From NCBI GenBank assembly GCA_023388075.1, contig JAEWGX010000034.1:8271-72270 (forward strand): 64,000 bases of DNA, read 5' to 3'. Origin of the DNA: Pseudomonadota bacterium. Its GTDB lineage: Bacteria; Pseudomonadota; Gammaproteobacteria; Burkholderiales; Burkholderiaceae_E. This document shows positions 22,847 to 31,345 of the stretch, piece by piece (the stretch's first letter is position 1; each line of letters opens with the position of its first letter). The translations under genes were made by a program, and so were the position numbers. A model generated the notes under the pieces. The model saw nothing but the letters and a program-made list of their open reading frames with translations. It did no database searches and was not told where the DNA came from.

Positions 22847-24745
22847 CTATTCCGCCGGCTCCTTCACGTAGCGCCCCGGTGCGGGCTCGATCACCGGGAA
22901 GCCCGGCGCGCCGGGACGCGCCGGCGCGGGCACCGATTTCCCGCGAAACGGCTCCATCCATTGCGACCAATCCGGCCACCAGCTGCCCGGGTGCTCCGTG
23001 GACCGCTCGAGCCACTGCTCCGGTGCGAGTCCGGTGATGTCGGGGCCGGTGCGATAGCTGCGCTTCTTCTTGGCCGGTGGGTTGATCACGCCCGCGATGT
23101 GCCCGCTCGCGCCGAGCACGAAGCGACGGTCGCCCGCGAGCGCCTGCGCTGACGCGAAGCCGGCGCGCCACGGCACGATGTGGTCCTCGCTGGTGCAGAG
23201 GACATAGGTGGGGATGTCGATGGTGCGCAGGTCGATCGGCTGGCCGAGGCAGGTGAGCCGTCCCGGGATCCGCAGCTCGTTCTGCAGGTAGGTGTGACGC
23301 AGGTACCAGCAGAACATCGGCCCGGGCAGGTTGGTGCTGTCCGCGTTCCAGTAGAGCAGGTCGAAGGCCGGGGGTGACTCGCCCTTCAGGTAGTTGCTGA
23401 CCACGTAGTTCCACACCAGGTCGTTCGGGCGCAGCGACGAGAACGTGACGGCGAGGTCGCGGCCGGGCATGATGCCGCCGCGGCCGATCGTCTGCTCGCG
23501 AAACGCGACATGCATCTCGTCCACGAAGATGCCGAGCGCTCCCGGGTCCGCGAAATCCAGCAGCGTGGTGAGCAGCGTCATGCTCGCGGCCGGCCGTTCG
23601 CCGCGGGCCGCGAGCGCCGCCAGTGCCGCGCCCAGCAAGGTCCCGCCGACGCAGAAGCCGAGGGTATTGATGGTGTCGGCGCCGGTGATCCTGCGCACCA
23701 CGGCGATGACGTCGACCACGCCGAGCTTCAGGTAGTCGTCCCAGGTGAGATGACCCTGCGACTCCTTGACGTTGCGCCAGGAGACCACGAAGACGGTATT
23801 GCCGTCGGCCACCGCGTGGGCGATGAACGAGTTCTCCGGCTGAAGGTCAAGAATGTAGTACTTGTTGATGCAGGGAGGAACCATCAGCAGCGGCCGATTG
23901 CCCACGGTCGGCGTCTGCGGCTCGTACTGGATGAGCTGCACCAGCTCGTTCTGGTACACCACGCTGCCCGGCGACGTTCCCACGTTGCGGCCGACCTCGA
24001 AGGCGTTCAGGTCCGTCTGCGAGATCTGTCCCTGGCCCAGATCGGCGAGCAGATTGTTGATGCCCGCCACCAGGCTCTCCCCTCCCGTCTCCAGCAGCTT
24101 CGCCTGCGCATCGGGGTTGGTCGCGAGGAAGTTGGCGGGAGAGCTCGCGCTCACCCACTGCTCGGTCAGGTAGCGGATGCGCTCGCGCGTCTTGCCATCG
24201 GCCTCGATGAGGCCCGCGGTCCTGCGCATGAAGTCCTCGTTGAGCAGGAACCAGGCGGCCTGCCACGCGTGCTGGGGATGGTCACGCCAGGCCTTCGAGC
24301 TGAAGCGGCGGTCATCCAGCACCGGCGGCTTGCCGCCGGCGAACTGGGCGAACAGCTCCGTCGCGCGCGCGACGTACTCCTTCTGCAAGGCGAGGAGCGC
24401 CTGCTGGTCCAAGCCCCATGGCGCCGGCATCGCGCCGTCCTTCGGCATGGCCGGGAAAGCGCCGCCTGCCGGGACGCCGCTCGCCTTCGCGGCATCGTCG
24501 CGCTGCCTTGCCGAGACGCCGCTCGCCTTCGCGGCATCGTCGCGCTGCCTTGCCGAGACGCGGCGCCCCTTGGCCGCCGTTGCCACCTGGGCGGCCTTGG
24601 CCGCCTTCCGCGGCTTGTTTGCCTTGCTCGGCTTGGTCGTGTCGGGCGCCTTGGTCGCGGTGGTCGCCGGCTTGGAGGCCTTGGAGGATGCCTTCCGTGA
24701 GGCTGCAGCACGGGCCTTCCCGTTGCCAGATCGTGCGGAACTCAA
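22847..24745 (-). CDS. phaC: class I PHA synthase with Lys/Ala-rich N-terminal tail
   Basis: Polymerises (R)-3-hydroxyacyl-CoA into PHA at the granule surface. The catalytic domain is very close to the Cupriavidus type: SPANFLATNPDAQ, the G-x-C-x-G box GFCVGGT with the nucleophilic cysteine, SEDHIVPW with the catalytic Asp, and LGASGHIAGVINPPAKKKRS with the His. No ATG precedes the conserved region. TTG at 24745, behind AGGAG at nine bases, is the best start and gives 632 residues against about 590. Residues 1-62 are unusual: 11 Lys and 6 Arg with mostly Ala, Ser, Thr and Pro, like a histone H1 or PhaF tail. Two perfect 14-residue repeats follow (63-90). Confidence 0.92.
   Translation of the reverse strand: MSSARSGNGKARAAASRKASSKASKPATTATKAPDTTKPSKANKPRKAAKAAQVATAAKGRRVSARQRDDAAKASGVSARQRDDAAKASGVPAGGAFPAMPKDGAMPAPWGLDQQALLALQKEYVARATELFAQFAGGKPPVLDDRRFSSKAWRDHPQHAWQAAWFLLNEDFMRRTAGLIEADGKTRERIRYLTEQWVSASSPANFLATNPDAQAKLLETGGESLVAGINNLLADLGQGQISQTDLNAFEVGRNVGTSPGSVVYQNELVQLIQYEPQTPTVGNRPLLMVPPCINKYYILDLQPENSFIAHAVADGNTVFVVSWRNVKESQGHLTWDDYLKLGVVDVIAVVRRITGADTINTLGFCVGGTLLGAALAALAARGERPAASMTLLTTLLDFADPGALGIFVDEMHVAFREQTIGRGGIMPGRDLAVTFSSLRPNDLVWNYVVSNYLKGESPPAFDLLYWNADSTNLPGPMFCWYLRHTYLQNELRIPGRLTCLGQPIDLRTIDIPTYVLCTSEDHIVPWRAGFASAQALAGDRRFVLGASGHIAGVINPPAKKKRSYRTGPDITGLAPEQWLERSTEHPGSWWPDWSQWMEPFRGKSVPAPARPGAPGFPVIEPAPGRYVKEPAE
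24473..24556. repeat. perfect 42-bp tandem duplication inside phaC
   Basis: Two identical 42-base units (24473-24514 and 24515-24556) encode VSARQRDDAAKASG twice in the PHA synthase tail. The identity at nucleotide level indicates a recent duplication or active slippage; being a multiple of three it keeps the frame. Confidence 0.9.
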
Positions 24746-24840
24746 GGGTGGGCTCTCCTGCAGACTGTTTTCTCGCGCCCGGGCTTGGAGGGCGAGGTTG
24801 CCGTACCCGCATCCGCGTTCAGGCCCGGGCTTGCCAACCA

Positions 24841-24869
24841 ATTCTGCGCTGCGGGTCGGGGACCGTCAA
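24841..24869 (-). promoter_or_regulatory. candidate phaC promoter
   Basis: On the minus strand TTGACG (24869-24864) and CAGAAT (24846-24841) are separated by 17 bases. The predicted transcript starts near 24834, giving an untranslated leader of about 90 bases before the TTG start of phaC. The -35 overlaps the pgeF stop. Confidence 0.5.
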
Positions 24870-25714
24870 ACCTGGGGGATCAGCCAGACGAGCGCGGCCA
24901 TCCGCCCGCAGGTCCGATCGCGCCGGTAGCTCCAGAAGGATTGCGCATCCTGCACGGTGCAGGCGCCGCTCGCGGCGATGGCGGCGACACCCGCGCGTTG
25001 GAGTCGGTGACGTGCAAGCGCTGCGAGATCGGCGAGCCATTTGCCGTCGCCAAGCGCTGGCACGAAGTGCCGTGCGGCTTCCGGGTCCGAGGAGACGAAG
25101 GCCTCGCGCACCTCTGCCCCGACCTCGAAGGCCGCAGGGCCGATGCAGGGCCCGAGCCAGGCCACCAACTCCGCATGCGGCCGCTCCGCCCGCATCCGGG
25201 CGACGGTGTTCTCGAGGACGCCGGCTGCCAGGCCGCGCCATCCGGCGTGCGCTGCGCCGACGATGGTGCCGGCACGGTCCGCGAGCAGCACGGGTAGGCA
25301 ATCGGCGACGAGCACGGCGAGCGCGACGCCGCTCTCGGTGGCGAACTGCGCGTCGGCCCGTGGCGCCTCGAAGGACTGCGCGGCGGGAACCGCGACCCGG
25401 TCGCCGCCCAACCCGGCGGCGTCGGCCCTGCCGGCCGGTGCGGCGTCATGCCTGCCGACCTTGACCACATCGGCCCCATGGACCTGCTGCAGCCAGCGTA
25501 TCGGCATACCTATCGCCTCGGCCAGCCGCGCTCGATTCGTCGCCACGCTCTGCGGTTCATCGCCGCAGGCGGCGCCGAGGTTGAGTCCGGACGAACCTCG
25601 CGCATCGCCCCAGGGACCCGCGCTCACGCCGCCACTGCGTCGGGTGCAGGCGGCACCTACCTGCGTGGGAGCACCCCAGCGAGGGACGATCAGCCCGTCC
25701 AACTCCCGCTTCAT
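24866..25714 (-). CDS. pgeF: peptidoglycan editing factor / YfiH purine nucleoside enzyme
   Basis: YfiH/PgeF-family protein, annotated variously as multicopper polyphenol oxidase, purine nucleoside phosphorylase and peptidoglycan editing factor. The metal/active-site residues are visible: His in QQVHGADVV, Cys in VADCLPVLLAD and His in AAHAGWRGL. GPCIGPAAFEVG and the C-terminal DRTCGRMAALVWL are typical. I start at ATG 25714 (282 residues), which has AGGGA at eight bases; ATG 25744 would overlap the rluD stop and add ten residues. The rluD-pgeF order next to bamD is the same as in E. coli (yfiO, rluD, yfiH). Molecular function in vivo is unsettled in the family. Confidence 0.88.
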   Translation of the reverse strand: MKRELDGLIVPRWGAPTQVGAACTRRSGGVSAGPWGDARGSSGLNLGAACGDEPQSVATNRARLAEAIGMPIRWLQQVHGADVVKVGRHDAAPAGRADAAGLGGDRVAVPAAQSFEAPRADAQFATESGVALAVLVADCLPVLLADRAGTIVGAAHAGWRGLAAGVLENTVARMRAERPHAELVAWLGPCIGPAAFEVGAEVREAFVSSDPEAARHFVPALGDGKWLADLAALARHRLQRAGVAAIAASGACTVQDAQSFWSYRRDRTCGRMAALVWLIPQV

Positions 25715-25730
25715 CCGGCCGATCCCTGGA

Positions 25731-26762
25731 TCATCGCCCCGCATCCGCTTCGTCGGCAGGCGCCTCGGCCGGAGGCAGCGTGAGCGGCCCGGCGATCCCG
25801 ACCTCATCGAGAAGCCGCGCCAGGTCCGCGGGGATCGGCGCCTCGACCGACAGGGGCGCTCCGGTCGCGGGATGCCTCAGGCGCAGGCGCCACGCATGCA
25901 GCGCCTGCCGCTCGAAGCCCGGATGCGGCGGGCCGCCGTAGACGGCGTCGCCGACCAGCGGATGCCCGATGCTGGCCAGGTGCACCCTGATCTGATGAGT
26001 GCGCCCGGTATGGAGCCGACAGATGACAGCGGCATGCTCCCTCTGCGTCTGCCGGCCGCGCGCGATCACGCGGTACTCGGTTCGTGCTGGCTTGGCGGCC
26101 TGGGCGCCCACCGCGCCCGCGCCGTCAGCCACGGCCATGCGCAGGCGATTGCGCGGGTCGCGGCCGATCGGTGCATCGATGCGGCCGTGCTCGTCGATTG
26201 CGCCCGCGACCACGGCGAGATACTCCCGCCCCATCGTACGACTCGCGAGCTGCTCGGTCAGGCAGACGAATGCCCGCTCCGAGCGGGCGCAGACCATGAC
26301 CCCGGTGGTGTCGCGGTCGAGCCGGTGGACGATCCCCGCCCGCGGCAGCTTCGCGGACCCCGGCCAGGCATGCAGAAGGCCGTTCATGAGCGTGCCGCGC
26401 CAATTGCCGGGCGCGGGATGCGTCACGAGTCCGGCAGGCTTGTCGATGACCACGATGTCCTCGTCGCGGTAGAGGATCTGGAGCGGCACCGGATCCGGCA
26501 GGAATGCCTGCTCGCTCTCGAGCGGCTGCGGCTCCACCTCCACTTCCTCGTGGCCCGAGAGGCGATAGCTGGGGAGCCGCAGGGCCTGCTCCACCCTGAC
26601 GGCGCCGAGCCCGATCCAGCGCTGCACGCGAGTCCTGGAGATGCCATCCAGCCGGTCGGCGAGGAAGCGATCCAGTCGCTCGCCGGCGGCTCCATGGGCG
26701 CTCAGTCGGCGCGTAGCGACGGTGGGCGAGGCGGTGTCCGACCGCTGACTATAATCCGGCAT
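25731..26762 (-). CDS. rluD: 23S rRNA pseudouridine synthase RluD
   Basis: Makes pseudouridines in helix 69 of 23S rRNA. An N-terminal S4 RNA-binding domain (ERLDRFLADRLDGISRTRVQRWIGLGAVRV) precedes the catalytic domain, whose nucleophilic Asp is in AGIVHRLDRDTTGVMV. Further family segments are IVVIDKPAGLVTHPAPGN, RLHTGRTHQIRVHLASIGHPLVGDAVYGG and QALHAWRLRLRHP. The product has 343 residues, slightly longer than E. coli RluD because of a Ser/Thr-rich leader and a charged C-terminal end. The ATG at 26762 lies across the -10 box of divergent bamD. RluC is the main alternative, but synteny with bamD and pgeF supports RluD. Confidence 0.92.
   Translation of the reverse strand: MPDYSQRSDTASPTVATRRLSAHGAAGERLDRFLADRLDGISRTRVQRWIGLGAVRVEQALRLPSYRLSGHEEVEVEPQPLESEQAFLPDPVPLQILYRDEDIVVIDKPAGLVTHPAPGNWRGTLMNGLLHAWPGSAKLPRAGIVHRLDRDTTGVMVCARSERAFVCLTEQLASRTMGREYLAVVAGAIDEHGRIDAPIGRDPRNRLRMAVADGAGAVGAQAAKPARTEYRVIARGRQTQREHAAVICRLHTGRTHQIRVHLASIGHPLVGDAVYGGPPHPGFERQALHAWRLRLRHPATGAPLSVEAPIPADLARLLDEVGIAGPLTLPPAEAPADEADAGR
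26750..26755 (+). promoter_or_regulatory. consensus -10 box (TATAAT) for bamD
   Basis: A perfect TATAAT lies 41 bases upstream of the bamD start, within the first codons of divergent rluD. No good -35 hexamer is visible 16-18 bases upstream. AGGGGG at 26784-26789 is the ribosome site and fixes the bamD start at TTG 26797. Confidence 0.5.
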
Positions 26763-26796
26763 CGACGAGAGGCATCACGCATCAGGGGGAACGACG

Positions 26797-27645
26797 TTGA
26801 CCATTCACGCAGGACGCCATCTGTCCCGCCCCTTCCTGGCGGCCCTCGTGGCCGCGGTGATGATCGGTATCGGGGGCTGCGCCACCTCCGAGTACGATCC
26901 GACGGCCAACTGGACCGCGGCCCAATTATATGCGGACGCCAAGGGCGAGCTCGACGCCGGCAACTGGGCCGCGGCGCAGAAGTCGCTGCGCCGCCTGGAA
27001 TCCCGCTATCCCTTCGGAAGGTATGCCCAGCAGGCGCAGCTCGACCTTGCCTGGGCCAGCTACAAGGAGGGCGAGCGTGCCGAGGCGCTGGTCGCGGTGG
27101 AGCGTTTCATTCGCCTGCACCCGACCCATGAGCGGCTCGACTACGCCTTCTACCTGAAGGGGCTGATCAACTTCAGCACGCGTGAGGGGCTGATTGCCCG
27201 CTTGGCCGGACAGGACCTCTCGGAGCGCGACCAGCAGGCCGCGCGCGAGGCGTACGAGTCCTTCAAGCAGATCGTCACCCGCTTTCCGGAAAGCCGCTAT
27301 GCGGAGGACTCGCTCGCGCGCATGAAGTTCCTGGTGAACGCGATGGCCGAGGGCGAGGTGCACATCGCGCGCTACTACTACAGTCGAGGCGCCTATGTCG
27401 CGGCGGCCAATCGCGCCCAGGACGTGGTCTCGGTGTACCGCCAGACCCCGGCCACCGAGGAGGCGCTCAACCTGATGGTGATCTCCTACGACAAGCTCGG
27501 TCTGGTCGAACTGCGCGACGACGCGCTGCGCGTGCTGGAGCGCACCTTCCCGCAGAGCCGCTTCCTGGAGGCCGCGCGCAGGACGGCGGCGGCGAACCCG
27601 AGCCGGGCGTTGCCGGAGAAACGGGTCTTCACCGCTAAAAACTGA
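26797..27645 (+). CDS. bamD: outer membrane assembly lipoprotein BamD
   Basis: Essential lipoprotein of the BAM complex that inserts beta-barrel proteins into the outer membrane. The start is TTG, with AGGGGG seven bases before it; no ATG lies nearby. The N-terminal signal ends in a lipobox (IGIGGC), so the mature cysteine is near residue 28. TPR-like repeats fill the rest: LYADAKGELDAGNWAAAQKSLRRLESRYPFGRYAQQAQLDLAWA, DYAFYLKGLINF, and YYYSRGAYVAAANRAQDVVSVY. At 282 residues it is a little longer than E. coli BamD (245). It is divergent from rluD, as in many proteobacteria, and overlaps the helicase gene by 11 bases at its 3' end. Confidence 0.94.
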   Translation: MTIHAGRHLSRPFLAALVAAVMIGIGGCATSEYDPTANWTAAQLYADAKGELDAGNWAAAQKSLRRLESRYPFGRYAQQAQLDLAWASYKEGERAEALVAVERFIRLHPTHERLDYAFYLKGLINFSTREGLIARLAGQDLSERDQQAAREAYESFKQIVTRFPESRYAEDSLARMKFLVNAMAEGEVHIARYYYSRGAYVAAANRAQDVVSVYRQTPATEEALNLMVISYDKLGLVELRDDALRVLERTFPQSRFLEAARRTAAANPSRALPEKRVFTAKN

Positions 27646-29611
27646 CCGGCGCTTCCGGAAGGCAGGCCAGGGCGTCGTCCAGCGAGCCGACCCGGCGAAA
27701 CGGCGGGATGCTCCCGAGGAGCTTTCGGCCATAACTGCGGCTCGCCAGCCGTTCGTCGCAGATCACCAGCAGCCCGCGATCCTGCTCGGAGCGGATGAGC
27801 CGCCCCGCCCCCTGCTTGAGCGCCATCGCGGCGGCCGGCAGGGATAGCTCGCCGAAGGCGTTGCCGCCACCGGCCTCGATCGCACGGCTGCGGGCACGCA
27901 GCACCGGGTCGTCCGGCGGCGCGAACGGCAGCTTGTCGATCACCACCAGCGACAGCTGGTCACCCACCACGTCCACGCCCTCCCAGAAGCCCGCCGCGCC
28001 GACCAGGACCGCCGCGGCGGCGCCGCGGAAGCGCTGCAGCAACTCGTGGCGGGGTGCATCGCCCTGGACCAGCACGTCCACCCGCGAGCCGGCAAGTGGT
28101 CGCAGCTCGTCCGCGATGAGGCGCACCGCGCGCAGGGTGGTGCACAGGACGAACGCGCGGCCCCCGTTGCGCTCGACCAGGGGCCATATCCGACGGGCCA
28201 CCCGGTTGGGGAAGTCCGGCGCGGCGACGGGACCGACCTGGTCCGCGAGCCACAGTCCGGCCTGGCGGGAATAGTCGAACGGGCTCGGCAGGATCGCCTG
28301 CTCGGCCTGCGGCATGCCGACCGCGCGCGCGAAGTGCTCGAGCGAGCCATCCACCGCGAGCGTGGCCGAGACGAAGATCCAGCTTCCGCCAAGCGACGCC
28401 CGGTGCTCGGCGAAGCGGTCCGCCACGGACAGCGGCGTCGACTTGAGGGCCGCATGGTTGGCCGTGGTCTGCGCCCAGGTGACCGCGGCCGCCGGCTCGG
28501 TGGACTCCACCTGCGCGAGCCAATCCGCGCAGCGCCCGCCCATGATCTCGGCGCGCAGGGCGCAGCGCGCGATGTCCGGCGAGCGTTCTTCCTGCGCCCG
28601 CAAGGTGCCCGCCGCCTGCCGGAGTGTCTCGATCACGCCGGCCACCGCCTCGCGGAGGTCGCCTTCCACGCCGCCGCCATCGCGAGCGAGCGCGACCAGT
28701 CGCTCCGCCCCGAGGCGCGCCGGCTGCTCCGGCAGCGCGAGCCGCAGCTGGCGTGCAGCCGTCTCGATCGAGGCCGAGAGCCCGCGCCAGTCGGCCGCGT
28801 CCGCCGCCTCGGCAAGCCCGGCACGCAGGCAGTCGCGCCCGAGCTCCACGAGCTGGCGGGTGGACACCGATTCGCCGAAGAACTCCGTCGCGACCTCCGG
28901 CAGCTGGTGCGCCTCGTCGAAGACGAAGACCTCCGCCCTGGGAAGGAAGTCCCCGATCGCATCCTCCTTCAGCGCGAGGTCCGCGCAGAAGAGGTGGTGG
29001 TTGACGATCAGCACGTCGGCGCGCTGGGCGCGCTGCCGCGCCTTCATCAGCGGGCAGTTGCGCAGCTCCGGGCATTCCTGCCCGAGGCAGTTGTCGCGGG
29101 TGGAGGTGGCCAGCGACCAGGCCGGGTCGTCCTCCGAGAGCGCGGTGCAGGCGGCGCGGTCGCCGCCTGGATCGGTGCGGGCAAAGCGATCGATCAGGCG
29201 CAGCTTGCCGGGCGTGCTCCGGTCCCGGAAGCGGCCGTCGTCAAGGCTGCGCCCCAGGTGCAGCGGGCACACGTAGTTGGCCCGGCCCTTGAGCACCGCC
29301 ACCTCCGCGTCCACGCCGAGCGCGCGCCGGACCACGTCCACGTCCCGCTGGAAGAGCTGGTCCTGGAGCTGCCGGGTGCCGGTGGCGATCAGCACGCGGC
29401 GGCGCGCGAGCAGCGCCGGCACCAGATAGGCGAACGTCTTGCCGATGCCGGTGCCGGCTTCGGCGACCAGCGTGCCGTCACCGTCGATCGCGACCGCGAT
29501 GCGGCGGGCGAGCTCCACCTGCGCTTCCCGAGGCTGGTATTCCGGTCTCGAGCTGGGGAGCGCCCCACCCGCGCCGAAGGCGGCGACCGTAGCCTCCTGC
29601 AACGGCGTCAC
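27635..29611 (-). CDS. DinG/YoaA-family ATP-dependent DNA helicase
   Basis: Superfamily 2, XPD-like 5'-3' helicase of the DinG/YoaA group, probably helping repair or replication restart. Motif I is VAEAGTGIGKTFAYLVP, motif Ia is LIATGTRQLQDQLF, and the DEAH box is FVFDEAHQLPEVA. The Fe-S cluster cysteines appear in NYVCPLH, DNCLGQEC and RNCPL. Later motifs include WIFVSATLA, GAAGFWEGVDVVGDQLSLVVIDKLPFAPPDDPV and KQGAGRLIRSEQDRG. The protein has 658 residues, nearer YoaA (636) than DinG (716), and the spacing also favours YoaA. It converges on bamD with overlapping ends. Confidence 0.9.
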   Translation of the reverse strand: MTPLQEATVAAFGAGGALPSSRPEYQPREAQVELARRIAVAIDGDGTLVAEAGTGIGKTFAYLVPALLARRRVLIATGTRQLQDQLFQRDVDVVRRALGVDAEVAVLKGRANYVCPLHLGRSLDDGRFRDRSTPGKLRLIDRFARTDPGGDRAACTALSEDDPAWSLATSTRDNCLGQECPELRNCPLMKARQRAQRADVLIVNHHLFCADLALKEDAIGDFLPRAEVFVFDEAHQLPEVATEFFGESVSTRQLVELGRDCLRAGLAEAADAADWRGLSASIETAARQLRLALPEQPARLGAERLVALARDGGGVEGDLREAVAGVIETLRQAAGTLRAQEERSPDIARCALRAEIMGGRCADWLAQVESTEPAAAVTWAQTTANHAALKSTPLSVADRFAEHRASLGGSWIFVSATLAVDGSLEHFARAVGMPQAEQAILPSPFDYSRQAGLWLADQVGPVAAPDFPNRVARRIWPLVERNGGRAFVLCTTLRAVRLIADELRPLAGSRVDVLVQGDAPRHELLQRFRGAAAAVLVGAAGFWEGVDVVGDQLSLVVIDKLPFAPPDDPVLRARSRAIEAGGGNAFGELSLPAAAMALKQGAGRLIRSEQDRGLLVICDERLASRSYGRKLLGSIPPFRRVGSLDDALACLPEAPVSF

Positions 29612-29654
29612 GACGTCTCCACGGCGCCGAACCTCTGCGGACCCAATACCGGCC

Positions 29655-29867
29655 CTATGCGGGCACGTCCGGCGTGAGCTGCATCTGCAGCAGCACGATG
29701 GCGTCCTTGATCTGCAGCTTGCGCTTCTTCAGGCGGCGCACCGCGAGCTGGTCGCTGTCCGGGTTGCGAACGAGCTGCTCGATCACCTGGTCAAGCCCCC
29801 GATGCTCGAGCTGCAGCTCTGCGATGCGCAGCTTGAGGGCATCGATGTCCTGGTGGATGGGTGACAC
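29655..29867 (-). CDS. YdcH family protein (DUF465)
   Basis: Small cytoplasmic protein of 70 residues, all predicted as two amphipathic helices forming a coiled-coil hairpin. The signature is recognisable: IHQDIDALKLRIAELQLEHRGLDQVIEQLV, then DSDQLAVRRLKKRKLQIKDAIVLLQ. Members of this family are widespread and of unknown function; some are co-regulated with stress genes. It lies 43 bases upstream of the DinG/YoaA-type helicase on the same strand and may be co-transcribed with it. The charged LKKRKL turn is the most conserved part. Confidence 0.85.
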   Translation of the reverse strand: MSPIHQDIDALKLRIAELQLEHRGLDQVIEQLVRNPDSDQLAVRRLKKRKLQIKDAIVLLQMQLTPDVPA

Positions 29868-29956
29868 GGGAAAGCGGCCTCGCCGGCGTTTCAGATCCTC
29901 TCGTGATGATACGAGGGGGCGCGAAGAGGTTCAATCGGCCGATCGCCTCGACCGAC

Positions 29957-29983
29957 GGGCTCGCTCGCCGCCAACGCGAGCCC
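29957..29983. terminator. stem-loop between dctM and the YdcH gene
   Basis: GGGCTCGC at 29957-29964 pairs perfectly with GCGAGCCC at 29976-29983 around an 11-base loop, about 80 bases downstream of the TRAP operon stop. No T-run follows on the minus strand. The rest of the 194-base gap shows only a weak hairpin near 29912-29931 and no gene. Confidence 0.35.
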
Positions 29984-30061
29984 TCCTGCCCGGCCCCGGC
30001 AGCCTCGGGTCCCGGGATGGCCGGGACACTGACGCCGAACCAGGGATCCGGAGGAGGCGGA

Positions 30062-31345
30062 TCAACGATAGAAGTACTCCACCAGGAACATCGGGATGGC
30101 CGGCAGGTAGGTGCACATCATCAGCAGGATGAACAGCACGCCGATGAAGGGAAGGTTCACCACGGTGGTCTTCCACATGTCGGCCTTCGCGATCGAGCAT
30201 GAGGCCGCGAGCACCGAGGCGACCGGGGGCGTCTGCTGGCCGATGCCGAGGTTCAACGTGATGACCAATCCGAAGTGCACAGGATCGATGCCGACGGCGT
30301 GCACCAGGGGCATCACGATCGGCACGACCAGGATGATCGCCGCGGCCGAGTGCAGGAAAAGGCCGGCGACCAGGAAGAACACGTTCAGCAACATCAGCAC
30401 GTAGTACTTGTTGTCGGTGAGCGAGGTCATCCAGGCGGCGATCTGCTGCGGCATCTGCAGTTCGGTCAGGAGGTGCCCGAGCAGCGCCGAGCTGGCCACC
30501 AGCAGCATCACGACCGCGGTCTGGACGCCACCGTCCACAAGCGACTCGTACAGGTGCTTCCAGTCGAGCTCGCGGTAGATCACGCCGCCGATCACCAGTG
30601 CGGCCAGCACCGCCAGCGCCGCGCCCTCGGTGGCCGTGACCACGCCGCCGAAGATGCCACCCAGGATGATGAGCGGCAGCAGGAAGGCCCAGCCGGCTTC
30701 CTTCGCGGTCTTCTTCAGTCGCTTGAGGCTGAACACCTGGTCGACCGGGTAGTCGTAGCGCACCGCATACCAGTACGCCAGGGAGAACATCATCAGGCCG
30801 CCGAGCACGCCCGGCACGATGCCCGCGACGAAGATCTGCACCACCGAGGCTTCGGCCATGACGGCGTACAGGATCATAGGAATCGACGGTGGAATGATGA
30901 TCGCCAGCGTCGCCGACGACGAGGTGATCGCAGCAGAGAACTCCTTCGGGTAGCCCTGCTTCTTCATCTCCGGTATCAGGATCGAGCCGAGGGCGGCGAC
31001 GTCGGCCACGGCCGAGCCGGAGATCTCCGCGAAGAACAGAGAGGTGCCGATGTTGACCATCGCCAACCCGCCCTTGATGAAGCCGAAGATCGCCGCCGCG
31101 AAGGCGATCAGGCGGCGCGACAGGCCCGACGAGTTCATGATCGCGCCGGCCAGGATGAACAGCGGGATCGCCAGCAGCGGGAAGTTGGTGGCGCCGGTGA
31201 ACATCGTGATCGACGCGGAGAGCAGCGCGTCCATCCCGTGGAACCAGGCCATCGTGAACATGGCAACGGCGCCGAGCGCCACCGCGATCGGCACGTTGAA
31301 CAGGACCAGGGCCAGCAGCCCGAGGAGCATCAGGATGCCGGTCAT
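30062..31345 (-). CDS. dctM: TRAP transporter large permease (DctM family)
   Basis: Twelve-helix inner membrane subunit that drives sodium-coupled uptake of the ligand delivered by the periplasmic receptor. The product has 427 residues. DctM motifs include LLAIPLFILAGAIMNSSGLSRRLI, GGLAMVNIGTSLFFAEISGSAVADVAALGSILIPEM, ATLAIIIPPSIPMILYA, GIFGGVVTATEGAALAVL and GIGQQTPPVASVLAASCSIAKA. The ATG at 31345 overlaps the dctQ stop by four bases (ATGA). It is the last gene of dctP-dctQ-dctM. Substrate is probably an organic acid, but the sequence does not say which. Confidence 0.93.
   Translation of the reverse strand: MTGILMLLGLLALVLFNVPIAVALGAVAMFTMAWFHGMDALLSASITMFTGATNFPLLAIPLFILAGAIMNSSGLSRRLIAFAAAIFGFIKGGLAMVNIGTSLFFAEISGSAVADVAALGSILIPEMKKQGYPKEFSAAITSSSATLAIIIPPSIPMILYAVMAEASVVQIFVAGIVPGVLGGLMMFSLAYWYAVRYDYPVDQVFSLKRLKKTAKEAGWAFLLPLIILGGIFGGVVTATEGAALAVLAALVIGGVIYRELDWKHLYESLVDGGVQTAVVMLLVASSALLGHLLTELQMPQQIAAWMTSLTDNKYYVLMLLNVFFLVAGLFLHSAAAIILVVPIVMPLVHAVGIDPVHFGLVITLNLGIGQQTPPVASVLAASCSIAKADMWKTTVVNLPFIGVLFILLMMCTYLPAIPMFLVEYFYR

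Noticed and set aside
24473..24556. CRISPR-like repeat
   Set aside because: Only two units, directly abutting without spacers and coding in frame within phaC.
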